A stretch of 64,000 bases of DNA from Mucilaginibacter sp. PPCGB 2223 (GTDB lineage Bacteria; Bacteroidota; Bacteroidia; Sphingobacteriales; Sphingobacteriaceae). A program made the translations under genes and the position numbers. Of this stretch, positions 53,150 to 62,095 are shown piece by piece. Every line of letters begins with the position of its first letter. Positions within the stretch are counted from its first letter, which is position 1. The notes below the pieces were generated by a model. The model did no database searches. It saw only the letters and a program-made list of their open reading frames with translations, and had not been told where the DNA came from. The stretch spans positions 248,001 to 312,000 of the forward strand of contig NZ_MDJS01000004.1 in the NCBI RefSeq assembly GCF_001705515.1. The letters run 5' to 3'.

Positions 53150-54289
53150 TTATTTCAGTACCTGTCGCGAGATGACAATCTTCTGTATTTCGGATGTCCC
53201 TTCATATATCTGGGTGATCTTGGCATCGCGCATTAAACGTTCTACATGGTACTCTTTCACAAAGCCGTAGCCGCCGTGTATCTGTACGGCTTCAACGGTG
53301 GTTTTCATGGCTACTTCGGATGCAAAAAGCTTGGCCATCGAGCTGGCCTGGGCGTAGGGTTGCCCATGATCTTTCAACCACGCGGCCTTTAAGCAAAGCA
53401 AACGTGCCGCTTCAATTTCGGTGGCCATATCGGCCAGTTTAAACTGGATGGACTGATGCTCGGCAATAGGCTTGCCGAAAGTTTTACGCTCTTTGCTGTA
53501 AGCGAGGGCCAGTTCGTATGCGCCCGACGCTATACCCAAAGCCTGCGAAGCGATACCGATGCGGCCGCCCTCGAGCGTTTTCATGGCAAAGGTAAAGCCG
53601 AAACCATCCTCACCTATGCGGTTTTCTTTAGGTACCTTAACATCGGTAAACATCAGCGAATGCGTATCCGACCCGCGGATACCCAATTTGTTTTCTTTAG
53701 GGCCAACGGTAAAACCCGGCGTGCCTTTTTCTACAATAAAAGCGTTAATGCCCTTGCTTTTTTTCTCAGGGTGTGTTTGTGCGATAACCAGGTAGGTTGA
53801 CGCGGAGCCGCCATTCGTGATCCAGTTTTTGGTGCCGTTTAACAAGTAGTGATCGCCCATATCAACCGCGGTTGTGTGCTGCGATGTAGCGTCAGATCCG
53901 GCTTCAGGTTCAGAAAGGCAAAATGCCCCTATCTTTTCGCCTTTGGCCAAAGGCACCAGGTATTTTTGTTTTTGTTCTTCGGTAGCATAGTGCTCCAAAC
54001 CATAGCACACCAGCGAATTATTAACCGAAACTACAACCGAAGCCGATGCATCGATCTTTGATAATTCTTCCATCACCAGCACGTAGGATATGGCGTCCAT
54101 GCCGCTGCCGCCGTATTTAGGGTCGACCATCATCCCTAAAAAGCCCATTTCGCCCAGTTTTTTTACCTGCTCGGCAGGGAATTTCTGGTGCTCATCGCGT
54201 TCAATAACTCCGGGTTTCAGTTCGGTTTGGGCAAAATCTCTTGCGGCTTGCCTTATCATCAAGTGCTCTTCTGACAGGTCGAAATACAT
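53150..54289 (-). CDS. acyl-CoA dehydrogenase
   Basis: 379 residues. The FAD/acyl-CoA domain shows FCLSEPEAGSDA and WITNGG, and the C-terminal domain has the catalytic Glu region YEGTSEIQKIVISR, preceded by QIHGGYGFVKEY. The pattern matches short-chain (butyryl-type) acyl-CoA dehydrogenases of beta-oxidation. No electron-transfer flavoprotein genes are adjacent. Confidence 0.94.
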   Translation of the reverse strand: MYFDLSEEHLMIRQAARDFAQTELKPGVIERDEHQKFPAEQVKKLGEMGFLGMMVDPKYGGSGMDAISYVLVMEELSKIDASASVVVSVNNSLVCYGLEHYATEEQKQKYLVPLAKGEKIGAFCLSEPEAGSDATSQHTTAVDMGDHYLLNGTKNWITNGGSASTYLVIAQTHPEKKSKGINAFIVEKGTPGFTVGPKENKLGIRGSDTHSLMFTDVKVPKENRIGEDGFGFTFAMKTLEGGRIGIASQALGIASGAYELALAYSKERKTFGKPIAEHQSIQFKLADMATEIEAARLLCLKAAWLKDHGQPYAQASSMAKLFASEVAMKTTVEAVQIHGGYGFVKEYHVERLMRDAKITQIYEGTSEIQKIVISRQVLK

Positions 54290-54362
54290 AAAATTGATAA
54301 TGAATGGTTAGTTAACTGCACCAAATATAATAATATGCATGCATAGTAAATAAATTTTTAGC

Positions 54363-54540
54363 AAAAAAAGAGAGCTCTTTTGAAGCTCCCTTTCCCCTAA
54401 TTAATTTAAACTATTGATTAAACCCAAAACAAAGAACACAAATCACTCAGCTTGGGTGTCTGAGAATTCAAGAACAATTTTTCATTGGTAGATGTAAATG
54501 TCTTTTTTTTCAATCGCCACACAATTGCTCTGTGGTTTAA
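54363..54540 (-). ncRNA. candidate small RNA of about 180 bases
   Basis: A promoter (54547-54574) and a terminator-like hairpin with a seven-T run on the minus strand (54363-54390) bracket a stretch without a usable open frame. Plus-strand segments 54418-54424 (TTAAACC) and 54534-54540 (GGTTTAA) are complementary, closing a large domain; CTCAG/CTGAG (54446-54464) makes an inner hairpin, and CCACA/TGTGG another near 54517-54535. Size and layout are those of a regulatory RNA such as a 6S-like RNA, but the family is not identified. Confidence 0.5.
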
Positions 54541-54546
54541 TAATAA

Positions 54547-54574
54547 CAAAGGTATAGGCTGAAGGCTCGTCAAA
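54547..54574 (-). promoter_or_regulatory. promoter of the candidate small RNA
   Basis: On the minus strand TTTG (54571-54574) and TACCTTTG (54547-54554) are separated by 16 bases, close to the Bacteroidota -33/-7 pattern. A second TTTG (54575-54578) gives a 20-base spacer. Confidence 0.55.
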
Positions 54575-54763
54575 CAAATACGTATACGTCAGGAATTTTG
54601 ATCTTTATCTAATATTTTAGTGCGTTTACTTATTCCACGATTAAATAATGAGGTAATTTTTTTAATAATTTGTTTAAAGAAGGCCCTTTATCAACGCATT
54701 GTTACATTTATAAAAATTTAATTCTTTAACTTTAGTTTTTCAACACCATACACACCGAGCACA

Positions 54764-55006
54764 ATGTTGTTAACTGATTTTGAATATCTTAATACCTCCG
54801 AAATAGCTTTCAAAAAAAAGGTGGCGTTGCAGATCAAACGCCTCCGCAGGCAGAATCAGGTTAGCCAGGAAAAATTTTACAGCGAAACCAATATCAATAT
54901 CGCCAGGCTCGAATCGGGCCGGGTTGATATCCGTTTAGATACTTTACGCAAAATATGCTACTATTTTGATGTATCGCTGTCGGGCTTTTTTCAGGGAATC
55001 TATTAA
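54764..55006 (+). CDS. XRE-type helix-turn-helix regulator
   Basis: 80 residues. IKRLRRQNQVSQEKFYSET, then NIARLESGRVDIRLDTLRKICYYF is a lambda-Cro/XRE helix-turn-helix. It is a small DNA-binding protein. The stop codon is immediately before pnuC, so it is likely to regulate the nicotinamide riboside operon of which it is the first gene. Confidence 0.88.
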   Translation: MLLTDFEYLNTSEIAFKKKVALQIKRLRRQNQVSQEKFYSETNINIARLESGRVDIRLDTLRKICYYFDVSLSGFFQGIY

Positions 55007-55642
55007 ATGGACTTTGTAAGGGCGGTTGAAGCTTGGTGGCATGTGCAAAGCACACTCGAACTGATCGGGGTATTTACCGGTTTAATTTGTGTATGGCTGG
55101 CCGCCATCAATAACATCTGGAACTGGCCGTTCGCTATTATATGTACGGCTATTTATGTTTACATTTTTGAGCAGGCTGCCCTGTATGCCGATATGGGCCA
55201 GAATATCTATCTGCTGGGCATCAATATTTACGGCTGGTATTACTGGATCAAAAAACCAAAGGGTGAAGAAAAGCGACCGGTACTGCTCATCACTAAAAAG
55301 CAAATACTATGGTCGGTAATCGCGGTAACTGTTGTAACTCCTGCTTTGGGTTTTACCCTGGTTAGCCTGGCGCCGATATTAAATTACAAACCGGCCGCGT
55401 TCCCTTATCTCGATAGTTTTTGTACGGCCTGTAGCCTGGTGGGCCAGTTATTCCTGGCCCGCAAGGTATTGGAAAACTGGCTGATCTGGATTTTTGTTGA
55501 CGTAATATACGTAGGCATTTATATTGTTAAAGACTTGAAGCCGACGGCTTTTATGTTTGGCGTGTATGTTGTGATAGCCTTATTTGGTTATCTCGACTGG
55601 CGCAAGGAGTATCGCAGACAAATACAAGCGGCAAATGGATAA
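55007..55642 (+). CDS. pnuC: PnuC family nicotinamide riboside transporter
   Basis: 211 residues with seven predicted membrane helices. WNWPFAIICTAIYVYIF, DMGQNIYLLGINIYGWYYW and NWLIWIFVDVIYVGIYI are PnuC motifs. In Bacteroidota some PnuC proteins (PnuT) import thiamine instead; the adjacent kinase points to nicotinamide riboside. It abuts the HTH gene and overlaps the kinase gene by 8 bases. Confidence 0.9.
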   Translation: MDFVRAVEAWWHVQSTLELIGVFTGLICVWLAAINNIWNWPFAIICTAIYVYIFEQAALYADMGQNIYLLGINIYGWYYWIKKPKGEEKRPVLLITKKQILWSVIAVTVVTPALGFTLVSLAPILNYKPAAFPYLDSFCTACSLVGQLFLARKVLENWLIWIFVDVIYVGIYIVKDLKPTAFMFGVYVVIALFGYLDWRKEYRRQIQAANG

Positions 55643-56168
55643 TGGCATAGTTAAAATAGCGATCGTCGGCGGCGAATCGACCGGCAAGTCGACCATGTCG
55701 GCTTACCTTGCTGACCATTACCATACGGTTTGGGTACCCGAGTACGCCCGCGAGTATTGCGAAAAGCTCACCGGGCCGCCTACCTGGCAGGATGAGATCA
55801 ATATGTTCGACGGGCAGCTTGCGCTCGAAAATAGTTTGATCGGTAAAGCCAACAGGATACTGATTTGCGATACTACTTTTATTACAGTAAAGATCTGGAG
55901 CGACCATATGTTCGGGCAGGCGCCGCAGCAGGTGGTCGACGAATTGAGCCGTCACCATTACGATTTTTATTTACTGCTCAATATCGACCTGCCCTGGCAG
56001 GACGACCCGCTGCGCGATTTCCCCGATAAGCGCGAACATTTTATGCAGGTTTGGCATGATGAGCTTAAGGCCCTCAACGCCAGTTATGTATTGATATCAG
56101 GCTTGGGCCAGGATAGATATGACAATGCGGTACGCGCTATTGACAATTTTCTAAAATCTCTTCATTAA
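55635..56168 (+). CDS. NadR-type ribosylnicotinamide kinase
   Basis: 177 residues from ATG 55635. Walker A GGESTGKST lies near residue 12, followed by YAREYCEKL and the NadR C-terminal-domain pattern LPWQDDPLRDFPDKREHF. The N-terminal adenylyltransferase of full NadR is absent, so it should phosphorylate nicotinamide riboside to NMN. Import by PnuC and trapping by this kinase fit a salvage pathway. Confidence 0.9.
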   Translation: MDNGIVKIAIVGGESTGKSTMSAYLADHYHTVWVPEYAREYCEKLTGPPTWQDEINMFDGQLALENSLIGKANRILICDTTFITVKIWSDHMFGQAPQQVVDELSRHHYDFYLLLNIDLPWQDDPLRDFPDKREHFMQVWHDELKALNASYVLISGLGQDRYDNAVRAIDNFLKSLH

Positions 56169-56234
56169 ATTTAAGTTTTCGTGCAACGTTTTAAAAAACG
56201 TGGTGTCATTTATATCGAAAGCTAAAAACAACAC

Positions 56235-56795
56235 TTGGAAGCCGTTTATGTCGACAAGCATTATGACCTGGTGGTCGAATGCAAACAAGGGAGCAAAAAG
56301 GCTCATTACGAATTATACAAGCTATACTCGAAGGCGATGTTAAATACTGCCTTCAGGATAGTGGATGATTTGGATGAGGCGCAGGATGTACTGCAGGAAG
56401 CATTCCTGGATGCATTCGCCCGTATAAACGATTTCAGGCAGGAAACAACCTTTGGCTTATGGTTAAAACAAATTGTGGTTCACCGGGCTATTAACCTGCT
56501 GCGTAAACGCAAAATGGATCTGGTTAGCATCGATGACGAACAAATTGAAAACCTGGCCGATGATGGTTTTTATGATGACGACGACCTGCAATACAAAGTG
56601 GCACAGGTAAAAGAAGCCATGAAGCTATTGCCCGAAGGTTACCGGGTTGTACTATCGCTTTACTTACTGGAGGGTTACGACCACGAAGAAATAGGGCAGA
56701 TACTGAACATCAACGAAAACACATCGCGCACGCAATTTTTAAGAGCAAAAAGAAAGTTAATTGAAATTTTGAAACAGAGAGGTATAACATCATGA
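56235..56795 (+). CDS. ECF-type RNA polymerase sigma factor
   Basis: 186 residues from TTG 56235; no in-frame ATG precedes the conserved region. Region 2 includes RIVDDLDEAQDVLQEAFLDA, and region 4 is the helix-turn-helix VLSLYLLEGYDHEEIGQIL. The gene overlaps the next one by 4 bases, consistent with a sigma/anti-sigma pair. It likely controls its own operon. Confidence 0.9.
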   Translation: MEAVYVDKHYDLVVECKQGSKKAHYELYKLYSKAMLNTAFRIVDDLDEAQDVLQEAFLDAFARINDFRQETTFGLWLKQIVVHRAINLLRKRKMDLVSIDDEQIENLADDGFYDDDDLQYKVAQVKEAMKLLPEGYRVVLSLYLLEGYDHEEIGQILNINENTSRTQFLRAKRKLIEILKQRGITS

Positions 56796-57370
56796 GCAAG
56801 CGATTAGAAAATTTCATCAAAAACAATAAACAAGAATTTGATGAACTGGAGCCGGATTTTGATTTATGGAATAAGATAGAACAGGGGCTAAACGTAAAGG
56901 AAGCAGCCATCCCAAAGCGCGAAGCCAAAACTTTTACATTGGGTTTTGTACTGCGTGTGGCCGCCATAGTATTTGTGGTAATGACGATAGGGTTTGTGTT
57001 TTATGTAAAAAACCAAAACTCAGGTAAAGCGACTCCAACAACCGAAATAGCCAAGGCCATTAACCCTGAATATGCCCAGCAACAGCAACATTATGCAAGC
57101 CTGGTGGCCAACAAACGCAGCGAATTAAAAACTTTGGCCAAGGCCGATCCTGAACTGTACAAAGAGTTTAGCGGCGAAATAGCCAAAATGGACTCGACCT
57201 ATAAAAAACTGAATAATGATTTAGCAACCAGCCCTAACCAGGAAAGTGTTTTACGTGCAATGATCCGGAATTTGCAAATACAAACCGAGGTGCTCAATCA
57301 GCAATTACAGGTAATCGAACAGTTTAATCAAATGAAAAAAGAACAACAAAATGAAATCAAGAATATTTAA
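56792..57370 (+). CDS. putative anti-sigma factor, membrane-anchored
   Basis: 192 residues. The N-terminal 50 residues are cytoplasmic and charged, then one membrane helix (LRVAAIVFVVMTIGFVFYV, about 54-73), and a long helical outer part (AQQQQHYASLVANKRSELK). This topology and its place directly after the sigma gene suggest an anti-sigma factor. The periplasmic part is coiled-coil-like. It is not a strict family match. Confidence 0.7.
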   Translation: MSKRLENFIKNNKQEFDELEPDFDLWNKIEQGLNVKEAAIPKREAKTFTLGFVLRVAAIVFVVMTIGFVFYVKNQNSGKATPTTEIAKAINPEYAQQQQHYASLVANKRSELKTLAKADPELYKEFSGEIAKMDSTYKKLNNDLATSPNQESVLRAMIRNLQIQTEVLNQQLQVIEQFNQMKKEQQNEIKNI

Positions 57371-58721
57371 CCCCTTATTAATTACTATAGTTATAGTAAC
57401 CGGCATACATGGTATTGGCAAAGCCCAGACCACGACAGCCGAACAGCAAAAAGACATGGAAGCCCGCCTGAAGCAAATGGAGCTAAAGCTGCAGAACATG
57501 CAGGTAAAGATAGACAGTATGAAGCGGGTCGATAGCCTGCGGCTAAAGGAGAGAGTGGTTGTAGGCTACGGCTCAAATTTATACACCACGCCAAGGGCCA
57601 TGAAGGTTACGCCAAGGACACCAACCACCGCAAGAACTCCAATGACCCTGACGGTACCTGCAACACCCATGAAATCGCTGGAACCGCTGGCTTTTAACAA
57701 AAGTTTTTCACAGGCATTCGCCAAATCGCTCAATTTGAATTTCGATGCCAGCGATAAAAAACTGGAAGAGCGCGTTAAAAGCGGCGAGGTGAAAGAAGTT
57801 AATAAAAGCTTCAGCAAAAGCTATACTATCGATCGCGACGACAAACTGGTGATCGATAATAAATGGGGTAAAGTAACCGTAAATACCTGGAACAAGAACG
57901 AGTTTAAGGTTGAAGCCCAGATACGCGCCGATGCCATGGAAACCGATGAAGCTCAAAAACTGCTGGATGCCGTTAAAATAGACGACAGCAAGGATGGTTC
58001 GGCCGTAACGTTCACAACAAAAGTTGAGTCGACCGATGGCAATAACTCATGGGGCTGGGGCACCAATAACGGCAAACCTTTTGTGCGCAAGGTGTTTATT
58101 AACTATACCATATATATGCCTGCAAAAAACCCGCTGCAAATAACCAACCGTTTTGGCGGTGTCGAACTGCCTGATTTTGATGGCAAAGTGACCGTTAACA
58201 GCAGCTTTGGTAATTTTACTGCTAAAAAGCTCGGCAATACCGCTAATGAGATAACTTCACGCAACGGCGCAACTACTATCGAAAGTTTGAACGGGGGCCA
58301 GCTAAAGGTGCAATATGGCAGCCTTGATTTGGGTACGGCAGAGAACCTGACCGTTGATGCCAATATCAGTGCGGTAAAGATCGGAAAGATCAAATCGGGC
58401 GCAACATTGAATGTGAAATATGGCCCGGGCGTACAGATAAGCGACCTGGATAAGAATGTAAAAAACCTGAACGTTACCACTTACATCGCGCCGCTCGAAG
58501 TTAATTTCAACAACAGCCAGAACTTCGATTTTGATGTAACGGTGCACAACAACAGTTTTGATTATGGCAACCACGATGTTACGGTAACCAGCCAATCGCC
58601 CGATGATACCCGCCGGTACAGCGCAACTAAAACCTACAAAGGGCACTTAGGAAAAGGTAACCCCGATAAACTGATCACCATTAAATCAAACTACGGGCCG
58701 GTAAAGTTTAATTTACAATAA
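57351..58721 (+). CDS. DUF4097-like beta-helix adhesin domain protein, secreted
   Basis: 456 residues with an N-terminal hydrophobic signal (LLITIVIVTGIHGIG). A coiled-coil (MEARLKQMELKLQNMQVKI) is followed by a Pro/Thr-rich stretch and then beta repeats with the DUF4097 pattern (NRFGGVELPDF, VNSSFGNFTAKKL, VQYGSLDLG). Such proteins are surface or periplasmic beta-solenoids of unknown role. The gene overlaps the anti-sigma gene by 20 bases in another frame. Confidence 0.82.
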   Translation: MKSRIFNPLLITIVIVTGIHGIGKAQTTTAEQQKDMEARLKQMELKLQNMQVKIDSMKRVDSLRLKERVVVGYGSNLYTTPRAMKVTPRTPTTARTPMTLTVPATPMKSLEPLAFNKSFSQAFAKSLNLNFDASDKKLEERVKSGEVKEVNKSFSKSYTIDRDDKLVIDNKWGKVTVNTWNKNEFKVEAQIRADAMETDEAQKLLDAVKIDDSKDGSAVTFTTKVESTDGNNSWGWGTNNGKPFVRKVFINYTIYMPAKNPLQITNRFGGVELPDFDGKVTVNSSFGNFTAKKLGNTANEITSRNGATTIESLNGGQLKVQYGSLDLGTAENLTVDANISAVKIGKIKSGATLNVKYGPGVQISDLDKNVKNLNVTTYIAPLEVNFNNSQNFDFDVTVHNNSFDYGNHDVTVTSQSPDDTRRYSATKTYKGHLGKGNPDKLITIKSNYGPVKFNLQ

Positions 58722-58745
58722 TCAACTCCACATATATCTATCTAT

Positions 58746-58784
58746 TTAAAGCTCCCGCCTAAACGGTAAGGGAGCTTTAAACAT
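58746..58784 (+). terminator. terminator after the sigma operon
   Basis: TTTAAAGCTCCC and GGGAGCTTTAAA pair perfectly around GCCTAAACGGTAA. There is only a short T-run (CATTTTTG), which may also serve as a -7 box for the photolyase. Confidence 0.75.
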
Positions 58785-58822
58785 TTTTGCTTATTATGCG
58801 TTGCCAAACCAACGTATACTTT

Positions 58823-60139
58823 ATGCCGCAAAAAATCAGCATTTTTTGGTTCAGACGTGATTTAAGATTAGATGACAACGCCGGGCTTTACCACGCACTG
58901 AGAAGCGGGCACCCGGTTTTACCTTTATTTATTTTCGATACGGCTATCCTCGATAAGCTCGAAGATAAAGATGATGCACGCGCTACATTTATCTATCAAA
59001 CCTTATCAGCGCTGAGCTTGCAATTGAAAAAATACCACTCGGATATCCTGGTAAAGTATAATACAGTTACCCATGCCTGGGATGAAGTGCTTAAAGAGTA
59101 TAACATTACCGAAGTATACACCAACCATGATTATGAACCCTATGCCAGGGAGCGAGATGCGGCCATCAGAAAAAAACTGGCAGTCAGCGGCATTGCCCTT
59201 CATAGTTATAAGGATCAGGTGATATTCGAAAAAAATGAGGTTGTAAAAAATGATGGCAAACCCTACACCGTGTTTACGCCATATAAGCGAAGATGGTACG
59301 AAAAACTAAAACCCTTTTATCTGCAATCATATCCAACCGAAAAATACCTGCGCAACTTGTACAATACAGAATCCCTGAAAATGCCATCCTTGCAACAAAT
59401 AGGGTTTACAGAAAGCCGTGCCGCTTTTCCCGATAAGGAATACAGATCTGTTATTAAGAATTATGCCGAAACACGCGACTTTCCTGCACAACCCAAAGGC
59501 ACCTCGCATATTGGGCTGCACCTGCGCTTTGGTACGGTAAGCATCCGTAAACTGGCAAGCGATGCTTATCAGGCAGACGATAAAACCTGGCTCAACGAAC
59601 TGATATGGCGGGAGTTTTATATGATGATCCTGTATCATTTCCCAAAAACTGCTGGTCACGCTTTCAAACCTGAGTACGATAATATTACCTGGCGCAATAA
59701 TGAGCACGAATTTGAGGCCTGGTGTAAGGGCCAAACCGGTTACCCGTTGGTTGATGCCGGTATGCGTGAGCTGAATGCCACAGGTTATATGCACAACCGG
59801 GTACGCATGGTTGTTGCCAGTTTCTTAAGTAAACACTTATTGATAGACTGGCGCTGGGGTGAACGCTATTTTGCACGGAAGCTTTTGGATTACGAAATGG
59901 CCAGCAATGTTGGCGGCTGGCAATGGGCTGCAGGCAGCGGCACCGACGCCGCACCCTATTTCAGGGTTTTTAACCCCGAAATACAACTTAAAAAGTTTGA
60001 CCCTAACCTTGAATATGTAAAAAAATGGGTTCCGGAGTATGCTGATTTCAGCACATATCCAAAACCTATTGTAGAACATGCTTACGCACGCGACAGATGC
60101 TTAAAAGCTTTTAAAAAGGCGCTGGCCGAAAAGCATTAA
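58823..60139 (+). CDS. phrB: deoxyribodipyrimidine photolyase (cryptochrome/photolyase family)
   Basis: 438 residues from ATG 58823 (MPQKISIFWFRRDLRLDDN). An N-terminal chromophore domain is followed by the FAD domain with WLNELIWREFYMMILYHF, QTGYPLVDAGMRELNATGYM, and NVGGWQWAAGSGTDAAPYFR. It repairs UV-induced cyclobutane pyrimidine dimers using light. Upstream in-frame starts (TTG 58787, ATG 58796) fall in or near the promoter and terminator. A cryptochrome role is less likely. Confidence 0.9.
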   Translation: MPQKISIFWFRRDLRLDDNAGLYHALRSGHPVLPLFIFDTAILDKLEDKDDARATFIYQTLSALSLQLKKYHSDILVKYNTVTHAWDEVLKEYNITEVYTNHDYEPYARERDAAIRKKLAVSGIALHSYKDQVIFEKNEVVKNDGKPYTVFTPYKRRWYEKLKPFYLQSYPTEKYLRNLYNTESLKMPSLQQIGFTESRAAFPDKEYRSVIKNYAETRDFPAQPKGTSHIGLHLRFGTVSIRKLASDAYQADDKTWLNELIWREFYMMILYHFPKTAGHAFKPEYDNITWRNNEHEFEAWCKGQTGYPLVDAGMRELNATGYMHNRVRMVVASFLSKHLLIDWRWGERYFARKLLDYEMASNVGGWQWAAGSGTDAAPYFRVFNPEIQLKKFDPNLEYVKKWVPEYADFSTYPKPIVEHAYARDRCLKAFKKALAEKH

Positions 60140-61104
60140 TTGGTAACGCTTACTACGGTAACCTCAAATCTTAAGCAACTAAATGCAGGTATACTGCCAG
60201 ACGATGCGTTGCCGTAACCCAAGGAAGAAGGTATCAATATAGATACTTGGCCGCCTGCAGTAGTTTTACTTATGCCCTCTGCAAAACCCGAAACCACATC
60301 GTATAATGTAAATGATGTAGCTGCGGTGCCATCGGTAGTTGTTTGCGTATCGAAAGTGGTGCCGTTAAGCAATGTACCGGTATATTGCACTCCAACAGTT
60401 GATGCAAGGCTGATAGGGTCGGTACCGGTGCCGGCTTTTACAATTTTATAGTAAAGGCCGGATGTGGTTTTGGTATAGCCCGACAGGCTGTTTGCCGTCA
60501 TGTATTTTTGTATGCTGATATCGTCATAAATATCCTGGTTATTAATGTAGTTACCGGTTGCTGTGTTAATAACGGGTTTGCCGGTGGTCGGGTTAATATA
60601 AACGTCGTTATTAACCAGGCTAACCGTATAATCAAGGCATTGGTTACCATTAATGGTTATTGAGCCCGAATAATAGCCATTAACGCCAAATGCCAGGCGT
60701 GATGGTATCAGTAAGCGAACCTTACCGCCTTTTTTCTTTAGTATATTTTTAACCGCTATCTGTATATACAGGGGTGCGATGTGCCCAACATAAGTATTGG
60801 TATGATTGACGATCGTATCCGTTGCCGAATAGTCGTTATCAAAAGTATGATACGAGTATACATACGACACCAGGTCGGGGTAATCAACAACCGAGCCTGT
60901 GCCCTGCGTAATAATTTTGTAATAAATACCTGTAGTGTCGCCGCCCGTAGTATCGCGTTGAAAACCGGTTAAACCGTTTTGCGACATATAGGTTTGTATC
61001 GAGTTCTGGTCGAATTGTTTTATGGTAATATTATCGGAGCTTTTTCTGCATGATACTGATCCAAAAGTGACAACTGCGATAATGACGTAAAATAGTTTTT
61101 TCAT
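60136..61104 (-). CDS. FKBP-type peptidyl-prolyl isomerase, two domains, lipoprotein
   Basis: 322 residues. The N-terminus has a lipobox (FGSVSC), so it is an outer-membrane or periplasmic lipoprotein. Two FKBP-like domains follow (about 70-165, ending at RLLIPSRLAFGVNG; and 205-320, with VQYTGTLLNGTTFDTQ, GQVSILIPSSLGYG). The second retains the normal FKBP pattern; the first is divergent and probably inactive. The stop overlaps the photolyase stop by 4 bases. It is followed by a shorter FKBP gene upstream on the same strand. Confidence 0.88.
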   Translation of the reverse strand: MKKLFYVIIAVVTFGSVSCRKSSDNITIKQFDQNSIQTYMSQNGLTGFQRDTTGGDTTGIYYKIITQGTGSVVDYPDLVSYVYSYHTFDNDYSATDTIVNHTNTYVGHIAPLYIQIAVKNILKKKGGKVRLLIPSRLAFGVNGYYSGSITINGNQCLDYTVSLVNNDVYINPTTGKPVINTATGNYINNQDIYDDISIQKYMTANSLSGYTKTTSGLYYKIVKAGTGTDPISLASTVGVQYTGTLLNGTTFDTQTTTDGTAATSFTLYDVVSGFAEGISKTTAGGQVSILIPSSLGYGNASSGSIPAFSCLRFEVTVVSVTN

Positions 61105-61173
61105 TAAAATTTGTTCTTAGGCAGCGGGCTCGTGGCCTGTTGCCGCACGTTCAATCACGAACCTGGTATGTAA

Positions 61174-61668
61174 TTAATTAGTTATATCGTAAAGTTTAAT
61201 CGTAAAATCCAATATCGCATTGGCCTGCAGCCCCAACTGCGGTTGTGCATATGGGCCATAAGCATAACCCGAAGGTACAAACAAGCGGATAACACCGCCC
61301 TTTTTTATGTGCGGTATACCAATTTGCCAGCCTTGTATCACTCCGCCCAATGCAAACGACGGGTGAAAACTGTTGGTTTGTGCAAAATAGGTACTGCTGC
61401 CAAGCACCTTGCCCGTATAACCTACAGTAATAAGCGTTGAGCTTGTAAATAGTGCGCCCCCGGTTCCCAATGTATCGATAATGTAATACTCGCCTGTTGT
61501 TTTATCCCGGGCAGCCGAACTTAACAAATTATTGGCTACCAGGTAATTTTTGATGATCACTGTATCTTTGCCCAATTGTATCTGGGCCAACTCTGCATCG
61601 GTAGTTACCTTTTGACAAGCTGCGGCACAGCAACATAAAAACAAACCAATTAACAGTAACCTGCTCAT
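61174..61668 (-). CDS. FKBP-type lipoprotein, single domain
   Basis: 164 residues with a Cys-rich lipobox region (FLCCCAAAC). One FKBP domain: LITVGYTGKVLGSSTYFA, IQGWQIGIPHIKKGG, and VPSGYAYGPY are recognisable. It is a paralogue of the downstream two-domain gene, 69 bases away, and both probably assist folding in the periplasm or outer membrane. Confidence 0.85.
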   Translation of the reverse strand: MSRLLLIGLFLCCCAAACQKVTTDAELAQIQLGKDTVIIKNYLVANNLLSSAARDKTTGEYYIIDTLGTGGALFTSSTLITVGYTGKVLGSSTYFAQTNSFHPSFALGGVIQGWQIGIPHIKKGGVIRLFVPSGYAYGPYAQPQLGLQANAILDFTIKLYDITN

Positions 61669-61857
61669 AAACTATTCAAAGGGCAAATTTATCCTTTTAA
61701 AATTCAAAAACAGAACCTTAACATATTTTAACACATTTTATTGTGAAGTTTTTGCGGAAATAGAAAAGTCAGATTGAATTGCTTGTCACAAAACACAACC
61801 TTAAGCCCCCTTTCGAGCGGGTAATAGCCTATCATTTAACTAAATATTCGCGTTTAG

Positions 61858-61967
61858 TTCCCTCCTCGGGGAGGAGTGCGACAGGTAGTGATGTGGCAGG
61901 GAGGGGTTTGTTCGCCATACCCTGCGGAGAAACCCTCCCTACATCCTCCCAGGGGAGGGCATCGCAC
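61858..61967. repeat. long palindromic intergenic repeat
   Basis: CCCTCCTCGGGGAGGAG and CCTCCCAGGGGAGGG are the ends of a two-armed element; GGGAGGGGTTT (61899-61909) pairs with AAACCCTCCCT (61930-61940) inside. A CCCCCTTTCGAGCGGG stretch lies just to the left. It resembles the CCTCCC-type repeats at 37385. Confidence 0.75.
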
Positions 61968-62041
61968 TTACCCTGTGCCCTTAAAACACAACCTGTCATC
62001 TGATGAGCTACGACCTCCGCAAGGAGGAAATAAAGCACAAC

Positions 62042-62075
62042 AAAAAGGGCCATTACCTTTTCAGGTAACAGCCCT
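62042..62075 (-). terminator. terminator of the acyl-CoA dehydrogenase gene
   Basis: On the minus strand GGGCTGTTACCT and AGGTAATGGCCC pair around GAAA, followed by TTTTTG. It lies just after the stop at 62096. Confidence 0.85.
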
Positions 62076-62095
62076 GGATATATATTAATGGTCAG

